64,000 nt of DNA, from positions 3,349,501 through 3,413,500 of the forward strand of contig NC_134683.1 in the NCBI RefSeq assembly GCF_024713945.1. The letters run 5' to 3'. The position numbers were made by a program, and so were the translations under genes. Every line of letters begins with the position of its first letter. Positions within the stretch are counted from its first letter, which is position 1. The notes beneath the pieces were generated by a model. It saw nothing but the letters and a program-made list of their open reading frames with translations, was not told the DNA's origin and ran no database searches. Source of the DNA: Dermatophagoides farinae. Taxonomy: Eukaryota > Arthropoda > Arachnida > Sarcoptiformes > Pyroglyphidae. Positions 1 to 15,123 of this stretch are shown here, piece after piece.

Positions 1-366
1 TAAATTCAATCAAATAATTTCTTTTATATTTGATTGATTGTGCATTTATGGACAGAGAAAAAAAAATGTCAAATGGATGCGTGTGTGTGAGTGAGAGAAA
101 ATGAAAATTGATTTTTGTTTTTTTTTATTTGTTTTTTTTCTCTGATTCAGTCAGATTGATCTCATTAAATTATCATTAATGATGATGGTCAAGAGAAGAG
201 AGAAAAAAAATGTATTACGAAAGTGTTAAAATTAAAAAAAAAAAAACAACAACAACAACAACAACAAAAACAAAAACAAAAACAAAATAAATAAAATGGA
301 CAAACATTTATTATTACCATTATTACTGATGATTAAAAGTAACAATTTTCCATCTTTATCTATCAG

Positions 367-415
367 GTGTATATACAGATTTAACACCTTATGGATTATT
401 ATATCATTCGTTCAG
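367..415 (+). CDS. Possible 49-nt internal exon
   Basis: The segment lies between an acceptor-like TCTATCAG ending at 366 and a donor-like CAG|GTAAAT at 416. One frame reads VYTDLTPYGLLYHSFR, using two bases at the start and leaving two at the end; a second frame is also open. It has no simple repeat, unlike its surroundings. The donor runs straight into a short TG tract. No partner exon with matching phase could be fixed: the nearest acceptor, at 911, would give a stop after two codons. Function unknown. Confidence 0.22.
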
Positions 416-1877
416 GTAAATGTGTGTGTGTGTGTCAATGATATTTGTTATTTACCTGATAATTGACAGTATGTGATGTGTGCATGTGATTGTCATTGAT
501 TGCCATTAAAAAATACCTGTCAAATGAGCTATGACTATGGCTAGCATGAATTCAACAATCAAAAAAAAAAGTTCAAAAATCCCAGGTTCAATCAATGATC
601 GGATAATCACTTCACATGGATTCAACAAAAAAAATCAGTAATTCATCCTGATAAATGAACATTTGGATTACAGTGGCTAACATGACCATTATTGGTATGA
701 TATAAAGTTTCTACAAAACAATTTTTTTTTAAAGAATTGTTCAAGGGAAAAAATCATTTAAATTGTAATCAAAGGGTTAACATTTTTTTTTTGATGAAAT
801 CTATTCACCGAATGCTTTTAACCCCCTTCATTTGAACTTTTTATTTCTAAAATAAAAAATTCTTTGTTCAATTGAAGCTTCATTTAACTTTTTCTGTGTT
901 TTTTTTTGTAGAATACAATAACAACAACAACAACAATAACATGTGTACCACACACACACCATTGACATGATGTTTTCTTTGCAAAAAATGAGAAAACAAT
1001 TTGTAATTTTAATAAATCACAAGCAGAAAAAGAAAACAGTCAAAACAAACTTTGTAAATGTGAAACTCTTCCTACTGGAACATAATACATGCATTTGGAC
1101 AAACTTTGTTTTTTTCTTCGTGAAATTATTTTTCAATTTAACAAAATTCACCTCCGCGTACCACGCGTACTTTCTTACTTTCACTCCAATGGCTGTTGTT
1201 GTTGTTGTTGTTGTTGTTGTTATTAGCCGATGTTAAATGTTCTCGGAAGTTTTTCGAAAATTTTATGAATTCAGACAAACTCTTAACACACAAGAATAGA
1301 AAAAAAACCAACTAACCGCTGCCTGTTTGATTGGTCGAATTAATCGATTTGTAGCCAATAAAAATCAATATCAATATAAATATATAGAAGATTAATCTGC
1401 GTGTGATTGCAGAATTGGCAGAATAAATTTTATTTTCTAATGAATTTTAAATTTTCATTCGTGAATCGGATTTGTTGGTTGGTTTGAACGACGACAACAA
1501 CAACAACAACAAAATAAGAAATAAAAATGCCCAATATTTATCGATAAGCGAGCAACAAAAAAAACGAATGTCGAATAAATCAAATTCAAAATTGGAGAAG
1601 AAAAAAAAATTTTCTTCAAGGTAATAAATAACCAAAAACAGAGAGAGAAACATTCCACACATTCAATTGATTGCTTCAATATTGGCCATGATGATGATTA
1701 TCGAAATATTCGTTTATTTTTTTTTTTGTTTGTTTGTTTGTTGTGAGCAACAAAAAAAAATTATTCAATCTTTGAATGAATGAATATCCATCTTTCGTTT
1801 GCTAATTTTTTTTTTTTTTTTTTTTTTGGTAATGAATGAATATTTTCTTGTTTCGTGAAAAAAAATGCTCTCATCAT

Positions 1878-1880
<3 letters not shown>

Positions 1881-1911
<31 letters not shown>
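1881..1911. repeat. (TG)15 microsatellite
   Basis: Uninterrupted TG dinucleotides read directly from the sequence. Confidence 0.95.
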
Positions 1912-1912
<1 letters not shown>

Positions 1913-2812
1913 GATCATCATCGAGTGAAAATTAATGTCCTTTTCAATCGATATGAACAAAGTCATTTATTACAATTAAATAAAAACAACAACAACAACA
2001 ACAAGAATGCAATAAAGTAAGAAAAAAAAGGAAGGCACAAATCAATTTAGCCGGGTTATCTATATTCTGCCAACCAACAGCAAAAAAAAAATTATGAACT
2101 ATTGATCAAATATGTAGATTAACATTGGCGTGATCTATGTAAGTGGCAAGCCCTTGTGTGTGTGCAAGTGTGTATGTATTGAAATTTTCAAATTATTGAA
2201 TTTTTTTTTTGTACCTGAAATAATAATTGCACATATTGCATCAATATATATAGATTTTCTCTGTGTTTTTTTTTTCTTTGCCAATTTCAAATCAAATAAT
2301 AAATCGTTACCTATTAATTATGATCATTGAATCACAAACACACACACACACGCACAGGTAGAAAAACAAAATTTGATTTGATTTTTTTTTCACCATCTTC
2401 AAATTCACTGCCCTAAACAGATTTAACAAAAAACGAGAAAAAAAACCAAGATTGATTAGTTAGGCATATATTTGGTGATAGATTGCCACTGGATTAGCAT
2501 TTAGATTTTTTTTTCTTTTTCTTCTGCTTGTGATCACAACAACAACAACAACAACAAAAAACACAGAAAAAAAAGTATTATCAACCTGTCAGTCACAATC
2601 ACAATCGGCTAAATTCAAACTAATTTCATTTTAAATTTTCAATTTTTTTTTGTTGTAAATTGAATTTCGTGTTTTCTTCACTTATTGGTCATAAGAGAGA
2701 GAGAGATTGATTGTAATTGAAATTCAATGGACAAAAAAAAAAAATAAAATTGATGCCCCATACACAAAAAAAAATCCTTTATTGCCATTTATTGATCGAT
2801 AGATAGATTCCA

Positions 2813-2968
2813 ATGAATATAAATGGATGCTTGATCATCATCATCATCGATATTGAAAATTATATGGCCAATTGGCTGTATTCAGCTTCAACTTCTCTCA
2901 AAATAGCTCGTAAATATGTCAATTTTTTGTTGTTGTTGTTGCTCCTACTAAAAACTGCTGCACACTAA
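2813..2968 (+). CDS. Small ORF, 51 aa, hydrophobic C-terminal half
   Basis: Starts at ATG (MNINGC) and ends at TAA. An Ile run comes from an ATC repeat; then follow a non-repetitive part (DIENYMANWLYSASTSLKIA) and an Arg-Lys-Tyr step into a run of about eight leucines encoded by a GTT tract, ending KTAAH. The leucine run close to the C-terminus looks like a tail-anchor helix, but it is a translated simple repeat, so chance is a serious alternative. A donor-like GCTC|GTAAAT lies inside at about 2909, so the first part could instead be an exon. Unrecognised. Confidence 0.25.
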   Translation: MNINGCLIIIIIDIENYMANWLYSASTSLKIARKYVNFLLLLLLLLKTAAH

Positions 2969-3768
2969 ATCAATCGGAGAGAGAGAGAGAGAGAGAGAGC
3001 GACAGCCAGACAGATGAAAAAAATTCAAATGCAAAAAAAAATCAATTTTTTTTCATCATCATCATATGAAATTAGAATTGAAATGGAAAATGAATAAATG
3101 ATGGTCGTCGTCGTTTGTTTTTGCTCATATAAAAATAATCAAAAACAATCAATTTCATTTGATACAAAAACAAAAAAAAACGGAAATGAAATTCATAGCC
3201 ATCATTATACTCGATTTGATTTGATTTGATTCGATTAAAATGGATTGAGAATATCTGAATTGTCCATCCATCCATCCAATTCAATCAAAAAAAAAAAAAA
3301 AAAAATAGAACCAAAAACAATAGAACACAACCACCAATTAATCAAACTAAATTCGATTCAATGAATATTGATTCAATCAACACTTTTCATCATTGTTTTT
3401 TTCAAGTGAAAAAAAAAATTTTTTCCATTGTCCAGAACAAAACAAAACGAAAAAACGAAAGAAAAAAAATATGCAAAAGGTCAGCATTGGATTCATATTG
3501 AAAAATCAAAGTCCAATGTTTTGAAAATCATCAAGGTCAAATCAATGTATTTTTTTTTTTTTTTTTTGCTTTCTAATATATCGATTGAGCACGTACGATT
3601 TGCATAATCATCATCATCATTCATGATGATTATAAACATCAACAAATTCTTGCAGCTTTACCCCTTTGCATTAGGACAAAAAAAAAATCTTCGAATAATT
3701 CCAATTTCTTTTCCGTCCATCAATTTCGATTCATAATTTTGTCGATATTTTCGTCAATAATTCTTTTC

Positions 3769-3833
3769 TGTGTGTGTGTGTGTGTGTGTGTATGTTTACA
3801 GTAAATAAATCCACACACACACACACACACACA
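3769..3833. repeat. (TG)11 and (CA)11 facing pair
   Basis: A TG tract at 3769-3790 and a CA tract at 3812-3833 are complementary and separated by 21 bases, so the transcript could fold into a stem of about 22 base pairs. Confidence 0.85.
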
Positions 3834-4097
3834 TAATTTGTCGGCAATACAAACGAATGTTCAATTCTCGATGAATGAATGATGATTCAAAAGGTGTATA
3901 TTATGAATATAACAACAATCGAAACAACCGAAAAAACAAACAAATAGAAACAAAAAAAATGAATCCAAATGATAAGGGTGTTTGTTTATTTCATGTTTTT
4001 TTTTCTTTTCATACAAAACTAAACTTTATGAAAAAAAAATCATTTCTTCCATTATCATCATCATCACCATATTTATAAACAATTATAAGGTGTTTAT

Positions 4098-4161
4098 GTT
4101 GTTGTTGTTGTTGTTGTTGTCAAATATTGAGCACCAACAACAACAACAACAACAACAACAA
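4098..4161. repeat. (GTT)n and (CAA)n facing pair
   Basis: GTT repeats at 4098-4120 are followed after about 14 bases by CAA repeats at 4135-4161. The two are complementary over about 23 bases, giving a potential hairpin. Confidence 0.85.
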
Positions 4162-4991
4162 AAAATATCGACCTCTAATGGGCTAATAAATCGTATTGAA
4201 ACTTACGATATATATGTCCAACAAACAGACAAAAAAAACACCTAATAAATACCATCGATACACAAACACAGAATCTGCCGACAAGTCAGACATTTATATT
4301 TTTTTTTTATTAGCAATACAGCCAAAAAAAAAAATCAACAGCAAGCACCAAGAAAAAAAACCACAAGGGTTGTGTTTTTTTTTCTGAATGCGTGGTGGTT
4401 CGATCTGTCTGTTTTATTTTCTTCTGTTTACGTTGTTTTTTTTTTTTGTTTGTTTGTTTGTTTGGTAGTGTCCAAAATGTGATGTTTATGATCCATATAG
4501 ATTATTTGCATAGGACAACAACAACAACAACAACAACAACAAAAGCAACAAGTGAATGATATTCATTTATTCAAAAAATTTTGCTTTATGTTTGTTTCGT
4601 TGTTTTTTGGTGTTCATATGACCAAATCATCAAATTCATTGGATAATCAATTCAGTTTGATGCCGAATTTTTTTTCTGATTTTCACAAGCAAGAAAAAAA
4701 AACAAATTTTGCACCAAACAACAAACCGAAAAATGAAAAAAAAAGAATAACAGAACAAGGACTTGCCCAGCGAAAAATGAAATGAAATGAAATTCATTTC
4801 AGCTAATAAACAACAACACTGTTGTATTTTGTTTTTTTTTTTCATTTCATTTCATGGCATTCAATGGTGATAAATGTATTCAACAACAACAACAAAATGT
4901 TTTGGTCAAACAACAACAACAACAAGCAACATATTCATCATCATATAATCAATATATGCAAAATTTTAAACAAAGCCATTGACCCAAACAC

Positions 4992-5195
4992 ATGAAAAAA
5001 ATGCCATTTCTTTTCTTTTCTTCTTTTTTTTTTGGCCAAAAAGAATTTTCAAAATGTAAAAAAAAATCAATAATCGATATCAATCAAAACATAGCAATTT
5101 CAATTTTCATTCTTCAGAAATTCATGACAGTTGTTAGATCAGTTTGTTGTTGCTCAGTCAATAGAAAATCATTGTCATTGCATTTATGGATATAA
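4992..5195 (+). CDS. Small ORF, 67 aa, signal-like N-terminus
   Basis: ATG to TAA. The N-terminus (MKKMPFLFFSSFFFG) is a short basic start followed by a hydrophobic core, as in secretion signals, although it is encoded by T/C-rich DNA that also looks like a polypyrimidine tract. The C-terminal half is not repetitive and includes VVRSVCCCSVNRKSLSLHLW. A good acceptor-like sequence (TTCATTCTTCAG, ending 5117) lies in frame before Lys-Phe-Met, so the last 25 residues could instead be a terminal exon. The next plus-strand candidate begins about 450 bases downstream. No family recognised. Confidence 0.33.
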   Translation: MKKMPFLFFSSFFFGQKEFSKCKKKSIIDINQNIAISIFILQKFMTVVRSVCCCSVNRKSLSLHLWI

Positions 5196-5655
5196 CCCGA
5201 TAATTTTGTATGAATATAGATCAAGATATAATCATCAAATCACATGAACAAAATGAAATGAAACGAAAAAGAAAAAGAAAAATGGACAATAAATCAGGCC
5301 AAATCAACAAAATGGAATCTATTTATATTTTTTGAAAATGAATTTGAAAACAATACAAATCGATTCATAGAACACAAACACAAACGAATAACAAATGGAA
5401 TTCACGAACAGAAAAAAAAATCGATTTTTTCTCTCTCTCTTTTTGTTGCTTTTTAAATGACAAAAGCAACAAGATAACCCATATATAATAATCATGACCT
5501 GATGAAATGAAATGTGTTGATTTGATTTGTTTGAAGTTTTATTTGAAATTCATACATCCCAATGAATTGTTCAAAAAACATTGAAAAATTCGATAAATAT
5601 ACACGATGATGATGATGATGACTATGAAGTTTTTAATTACACACACACACACACA

Positions 5656-5946
5656 ATGCACATATACACATTGGGATTATATGTTATTGATTGGAAAGGT
5701 AAATCAAAAACCAATTTGTCTCCCTCTCCTTACATAAACATACACTAAAGGTAATCGGAATCCAAGAATCGTGACTATGATTATTGTGTATATGTGTGTG
5801 TAAGATAAAATCAAACAACAATAATAACAACAACAACAACAAATTTCTTTCTGTTTTTATTTTACAGATTACAACATAAAGGATGTTCGATATTATCAAA
5901 TAATGATGATGATGATGATCGGTATGGAAATCGGTTATCGATATGA
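5656..5946 (+). CDS. Three-exon candidate gene fragment
   Basis: Three open segments join with matching phase: 5656-5698 (MHIYTLGLYVIDWK), 5751-5799 (NRNPRIVTMIIVYMC) and 5868-5946 (LQHKGCSILSNN, then five Asp, RYGNRLSI, stop TGA). The second intron (5800-5867, 68 nt) starts GTAAGA and ends in a strong T-rich tract with TTTTACAG; the first (5699-5750, 52 nt) starts GTAAAT and ends CTAAAG, a weaker acceptor. The first exon stays open upstream to 5566 through an Asp run and a His-Thr run, so the start at 5656 is arbitrary. The middle exon is hydrophobic and could be membrane-spanning. Function unknown. Confidence 0.38.
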
Positions 5947-6173
5947 TGAATCTTAAATATGAAGTAAAAAAAATTGATCGATACGGTTGAAAGAATCTTA
6001 TTCAAGATAATGAACGATTGGTCATTTTATTAAAGGGCAAAATTGATTGGTCAATAATAATAAATCGATTGTGATCACACCATCAACGTCCATACATTGA
6101 TTCAATGAAGAGCAAAAAAAGGAGAAAATCAAGATCGAAGATCAAAAAAAAAAATGATAAAATCTTTCACTAG

Positions 6174-6395
6174 AAAAAAAATCCGAAACCGATCGATGTC
6201 AAATCGGTAGGGAAAAAAAAGAAAAATTGTTTGAATATTTTTTCCATCGAAAAAAAACCAAAAAAAAAAAAAATCAAACCATCATTTAAAATCGATCGAC
6301 ACCGCCATCATCATCATATGGATTTTTTTTTTATTTTTCTAGTTGGCTGGCAAAAAAACTTGTTTAATCATCATTCAGCTATGATAGATAGATAG
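6174..6395 (+). other. Open frame without start, Lys-rich
   Basis: Seventy-three codons are open between TAG at 6171 and TAG at 6393. The translation begins KKNPKPIDVKS, is lysine-rich in the middle (A runs), and ends MDFFFIFLVGWQKNLF then NHHSAMIDR. A strong acceptor-like TTATTTTTCTAG ends at 6342 inside it, with usable frames after it. The A-rich composition keeps the frame open, so coding status is weak. It runs directly into the GATA/GACA repeat. Confidence 0.2.
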
Positions 6396-6441
6396 ATAGA
6401 TAGGCAGATAGGTAGATAGACAGGTAGATAGATAGACAGAC
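6383..6441. repeat. Interspersed GATA/GACA tetranucleotide repeat
   Basis: Units of GATA with GACA, GGTA and GGCA variants over about 60 bases. It contains one CAGGTAG heptamer at 6421-6427. Confidence 0.9.
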
Positions 6442-7337
6442 GGTCACCACATCACCATGATCATGATCGAGTGACATTAACATCATCGATACGCTATTGA
6501 TGAGAGCATTCTTTTTATTTATTTTTTTTTTTTTAGTGCGCTTGTGTGTGTGTGTGTATGTGTGATCAGAAGACGATTAATCACATGGAATCGCCTTAAA
6601 AACACATGCACAAATATTCGACAAAATCCAAAATAGATAAATATGAACGAAATAGTTTTTTTCATCATCATCATCATCATTTGGTGGGCAATTAAAATCA
6701 AACGACCAATATTGATGATGATGATGATGATGGCGATGGCGATGATAATGATAAAAATAAAAACGTTTTTCTTCATCATCATCATCATCAAAAAAACAAC
6801 ATCCGAAGAAGAAGAAATCGATCCTAATCAGTAGGAGTTGAAAAAATCAAAATCAAAAATCAAAAAAAAAAAATTTGTTTTTTTTTTTGGTGAAAAAAAA
6901 ACCTCAAAACTTGTTTCATGATATGCATATGGCTATTATTGGTTGTGATTTGATTTGGTTCGTTTTTCTTTCTTTCTTTCTCTCTCAGTGTGTGTTTGTG
7001 ATTGAAGAACCGATTGATAATGAATAAATCTTCATTTCATTTTATTTTGGAATTTAACCAGTCAAACAACCAACGAACACACACACACACACACACACAT
7101 AGCAGCCAACCATAAATTGTTTATTCGTAAATTCGGTCAAATCAAAACTGTCAAACAAGTTTAATTGGTGTGTGTTTTATATTCATTTTAAAATAAATGA
7201 GAAAAATTTTTTTCTTCAAAAAAAAATTCATTTTTAATCCAAAAAAATTTTTTTCAAATCATCAATCTATATATCGATGAAAAACACACACACACACAGA
7301 TCACAAGGAATATATCCTGTATATGATGATTTCAATC

Positions 7338-7469
7338 ATGGCCAATCTTCGTTTCTCTTTCTCTCTTATTTTTCTTTCTCTTTTTACCTCAGACTTGAAT
7401 TTGAATTTTTTTTTCAGTGAAAAAAAAATTATCGATAAGAATCACACACACACACACACACACAGGTAG
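7338..7469 (+). CDS. Small ORF, 43 aa, signal-peptide-like
   Basis: The ATG is followed by MANLRFSFSLIFLSLFTS, which fits a secretion signal, then DLNLN, FFF, SEKKIIDKN and a His-Thr run ending at TAG. The same DNA is also a very good splice acceptor (long C/T tract, then ACCTCAG), and a CAG|GTAGAT donor closes the CA repeat at 7466. It may therefore be an intron end plus exon rather than a secreted peptide. Unrecognised. Confidence 0.2.
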   Translation: MANLRFSFSLIFLSLFTSDLNLNFFFSEKKIIDKNHTHTHTHR

Positions 7470-7845
7470 ATAGATAGATGATGATGAAAAATTTAAAAAA
7501 AAAAAAATAAATAAATTGAAAATTATCGAACGTCAAACGTTAATGAATGAAGAAAAAAAGAAGCAGAAATTTATTTTAGTTGAAAATGTCAAATTTTTTT
7601 TTCCTTCGATTTAAATCAACAACAAATCAGTTTTTGACCAAACATATTATATATATTCATTGGTTCGATAAGAGATTTAATACCCTTTAAAAAAAAATAA
7701 TCGAATCTTTTCCCCATTCACCATAGATGTGCTGATTAAACTTTTTTTTTGATTACCTTTAACCAATAAATGGATAAATAAATGGTGGTGATGGTTCCTG
7801 GTCACCATCATAGAGCAATTTCGATCAAATCAGCCTCTCTCTCTC

Positions 7846-7879
7846 TGTGTGTGTGTGTGTGTGTGTGAAATAATTCACT

Positions 7880-7944
<65 letters not shown>

Positions 7945-7959
7945 TAATTCACTATACTA
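7846..7959. repeat. Two TG tracts separated by a duplicated 20-mer
   Basis: A short TG tract is followed by GAAATAATTCACTATACT, then a TG tract of nearly 60 bases, then the same GAAATAATTCACTATACT again. This is a tandem duplication of the tract end. Confidence 0.9.
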
Positions 7960-7969
7960 TCACTGAATT

Positions 7970-8788
7970 AATTAAAATCCATCATGGTCATTTGGATTTT
8001 TTTTTATTTATTTATTTATTTAAACCGAAAATAGATGACCACATAGAGTTACAATGTTAGTTTTGTTGTTTCGATTCACATTTAATTTTTTATGTGTGTG
8101 TTTGTTTGTCTGTGATTATGGGTTAATGATTGATCAAACCAATTGATTACCTGTGGTGGCCCCCAAACATCACTATCGATTGAAAAGTAGTTCTAATTGA
8201 CCGTTACATTTGAATAAAAATTTTTTCGATTATCGGTTTTTCTTCTTCTTCTTCTTCTTCTTCAATCAATTGGCTTTCACCGATTGAATGAATGTGAAAT
8301 CATAAAAATCAAATATCGGCAATCAACAATTTATAATTCTTGAAAATCGACAAAAAAAATTGATTGCGAATAATCAGTCAGTCAGTCAGTCAGTAATATT
8401 CATCATCATTATTATCAATTGAAAAAACAAAACAAAAAAAAATTGAACAAGAAATAGGTAGGATTTGATAGATTTCAATAAGATTCGAAAACGATAGATA
8501 AAAGTTTTTGGGTTTTTTTTCGGTTGGAATGGTAATGAAAAAATAAAAAATAAATAAAATACACAGAGCCAGAACCAGAGAGAGAGAGAGAGATAAACTT
8601 CTTAATCATGATTAATTGATCACTAAAAAACGAAAATGATCTTCGATCTTTTTCGTTTTTTTTTCTCTTTGATGATGGACACACAAACAAATATATTGAT
8701 CATATATGTGGATGGATATCCCCCTTCCCCAGTAAAAAAAGACATATCTCATATTTTGTTCAATACAGTCTGCGAACGAATCTTGATC

Positions 8789-8820
<32 letters not shown>

Positions 8821-11240
8821 TATCCATCTCTATGTAAAGTTTATCGCCATTTTGTTGTTGTTGTCGTAGTCGTCGTCGTTATTTTTTTTCAATAAAAGTT
8901 CAATTTTATTTTGGACATTTTTTTTTTTGATCTCGATGAAATAAAAGCAAAAAAAATGTCGATCTATCAACGATGAGAGAATATCAATCTCATCATCAGC
9001 ATCAGCATCATCATATGTTTTTTTTCATCTGCCTTTTGATTGAGGTTCATTAATCGACGAAGAAAAAAAAACCAATGGAAAAAAAAGTCACCTGTCAGGT
9101 TCGAATGATGTCGATAAACTGAAAGATTCAGTTTTCCTATGTATGGAATTGGTATTGATGATCATCATGATGATGATGATGATGATGATGTGATCATACG
9201 ATGACATCAATCCATCCATTTCCAAATGATTGGTTATAGTCGATTGAATAGAATGTCAATGATGATGTTGTTGTTGTTGTTGTTGATGGACTAATTTGAT
9301 TGAATCGATTAAGTAAAATTTTTTTGTTTTGTTTTTGTTTTATTTAATATTGACTTTTTTTTGCACACAAAAAATCAATTAACCCGAACACATAGGCTAG
9401 ATGTAAGCGACAAATGATGATGATGATGATGATGGTGATGGAATCAATTTTGTTTTGTTTTTTTTCTTCTTCTGTTCTGTTTCTGTATGATGATTGCTAC
9501 AAATGTGTTTATCGTCATCAGAAAAAAAATTCAGACAATAATTATGGTATATAACAACACACACACACACACACACACTTAGGTGTCGATCAAATCGAAT
9601 CAAATCAAAAATGGATGCCATTACAAAATGGATGGATGGATGGATGGATGAAGCCATTCAATCTAGAGAAAAAAAAATATGATTGACAACATGAGAAATG
9701 TGTGTGTGTGTGTGTAGGTTGCACCATATTACTTTATCTATCTATGTGTGTGTGTGCGTTTGGTTTGATTTGATTACAAACAAAAAAAACGACAAAAACC
9801 TGTCCATTTCAATATATGAGAAACAAAACCGAAATGCCTTCACATTATAAACATTGAAAATTGAATTTTTTTCCAAAAAAAAAATTTTTTATTTAAAAAA
9901 TGCGAGAAGAAACCCATTCCATTTCGATAAAAAAAAATTGATGTTGTAGAAATTTATTCAAGCAACAGCAAAATTCGAAAAAAATTGAATTGAATTGAAT
10001 TGAATTGAAATTGAAAAGAATCGACGACAATAATATTCAACGCAAACCAAGTCTAATTTGATTTAAGGTGTCAATCGTTTGTCAAACAACAGAAAAAAAA
10101 ATGAAATGAAAACTGTAACAACAATAAAAGAATAATAACAAAAAAAAAACATCGCACAACAACAACAATGGAACGTTTTTGCTCTACTGCAACTAATCAA
10201 TCAATCAATCAATCAAAAGCGAGAAAAAAAAATCGGTATGATAACGATGAACAGATTTTTTGTTGTTGATCAATTTGGAAAGAACCTAGTGACTCAATTT
10301 CAAATTCTTTTTTTTTTTTTTGTTTATTCACTGGTTATATGAAGGTCAGATTGACACAAAAAAAATGACATGTTTGCAAACACACCAACACACCAATACA
10401 CACAATAGGCCCACACAAATGGAACGCGGTGGTCTTTGCACAACAATACGGCCATGGATCATATGTGTTTATATATATATTGTCATTTATTATTCGATCC
10501 AGAACGAAAATCAAATTTTTTTTTTTGATTTTTTCCAATATCTGGTTTCGATCAAAAAAAAAAAAAAAAGAAAAACGATGGATAATTGGATTAATACACG
10601 ACATAACCGAATACTGAACATACAATGACCGTACACGAATAAATTGTATCAATCAAAAAAAAAAATTACATTTTGTATACCTTTCCAAGCCGATTTCAAA
10701 ATCTATTCTATTCCATTCAACAACAAATGGCCTGTCAATCTATATATAAGAACCATTGCCTGTCAATTTGCCAATATAACAGAGAGCTAGGCCAGAAAAA
10801 AAAATCTATTTTGCATATATAAACGTAATCGATGCATACGGTAGCACGTCACACACACACACACACACAATCCTCTTCCTTCATTCTCACACTTTATACT
10901 TTTTTTTTTTTTGCTAATATTTTGATGATTTGACTCCCGTTTTTTGTTGTTGTTGTTGTACTCTATTACTGGATTTTATTTTACTGGTATTCGTTTGTTG
11001 TTGGTATTCATCAATTTATGGATCGATTCATTCATAAATAACAATATATAATATTAACATGATGGACTATTTTGATTTTTTGACTTCTTTTTTTTTTGCT
11101 GATTGAATTGAAAAAAAAATCCAGTAAAACACACACATTTGTGTGTGTTTGAGAATGGATTGAAAATCAAATTGAATTGAATGACCGGGTCCGTCAATCT
11201 TTTTTTTTTTTTTGTTCATAATGTTCATATACAATATCGA
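7970..11240. other. Repeat-rich stretch, no supported gene
   Basis: Contains (GTCA)n near 8375, TTC repeats near 8238, an ATC tract near 8790, GAT tracts near 9170 and 9417, a CA tract near 9557, (TTGAA)n near 9988 and (AATC)n near 10197. Open frames of just over 100 codons exist on both strands at 10320-10652, but they overlap and neither has splice or codon support over the other. Confidence 0.55.
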
Positions 11241-11247
11241 TTTATAG

Positions 11248-11664
11248 ATAGATATAAAATGTCAGATCATTTTTCCATCCATTTTATATCGATCGATCGT
11301 TTCTCTCTCCCTCGCTCTCTGGCTATCACTGCAATGCTTCCGATTTTCCTGCTTTTTATCGCTTCAAAATCAATTAATCATTTTTTTTGATACCAAAAAC
11401 ACACACACACACGCGGATACAAAGACAGGCTGGGCATTTTTAAGGGAAAAAATAATATCTAAATACAGTATTAGTAAAGTCGATTGATTAGTAATCAATC
11501 GACTAAAGGGAGAAATAAAGAAAAAAAAACAGAAATGATGAGAACTCCCTCCCCCTTCTTTTATTTCAGATGTTTACAGGTTTGATGGTCCAATCATTAT
11601 GATTAACAAAACATACACATATATGCCTGTGTATGGTGTATTTTGGCTCCACTTGTCTGATTGA
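11248..11664 (+). CDS. Two-exon candidate, about 106 residues, no start seen
   Basis: The first segment (11248-11473) is open for 75 codons from a TAG and ends at ATTA|GTAAAG with one base over. The intron (11474-11569, 96 nt) ends in an excellent C/T tract with ATTTCAG. The second segment (11570-11664) supplies the two missing bases and reads VYRFDGPIIMINKTYTYMPV then YGVFWLHLSD to TGA. The first part has a hydrophobic stretch (IVSLSLALWLSLQCF) and, near its end, TGWAFLREKIISKYSI. An alternative ATG frame at 11181-11390 overlaps (MTGSVNL start). A palindrome lies just after the donor. No family recognised. Confidence 0.38.
11478..11504. repeat. Perfect 13-bp inverted repeat, 1-nt spacer
   Basis: AGTCGATTGATTA at 11478-11490 is followed by G and its exact reverse complement at 11492-11504. 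It starts four bases after the candidate donor GT at 11474. Confidence 0.9.
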
Positions 11665-11679
11665 ATAGCTAAAAATTGA

Positions 11680-15100
<3,421 letters not shown>

Positions 15101-15123
15101 TCATCATCATCATCTTCATCATC

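Larger units (their letters stand above)
1..2800. other. Repeat-rich non-coding stretch
   Basis: AT-rich DNA with many short A and T runs, (AAC)n tracts near 248-266, 926-938, 1495-1512 and 1987-2003, a (TG)15 tract at 1881-1911 and short CA/TG runs. No long open frame. One possible short exon (367-415) is listed separately. A T-rich acceptor-like site ends at 150 and another at 911; the frames after both are short and unconvincing. Confidence 0.6.

Noticed and set aside
9098..9108. tRNA B-box-like GGTTCGAATGA
   Set aside because: No A box at the right distance upstream, no cloverleaf, and the B-box end does not match.
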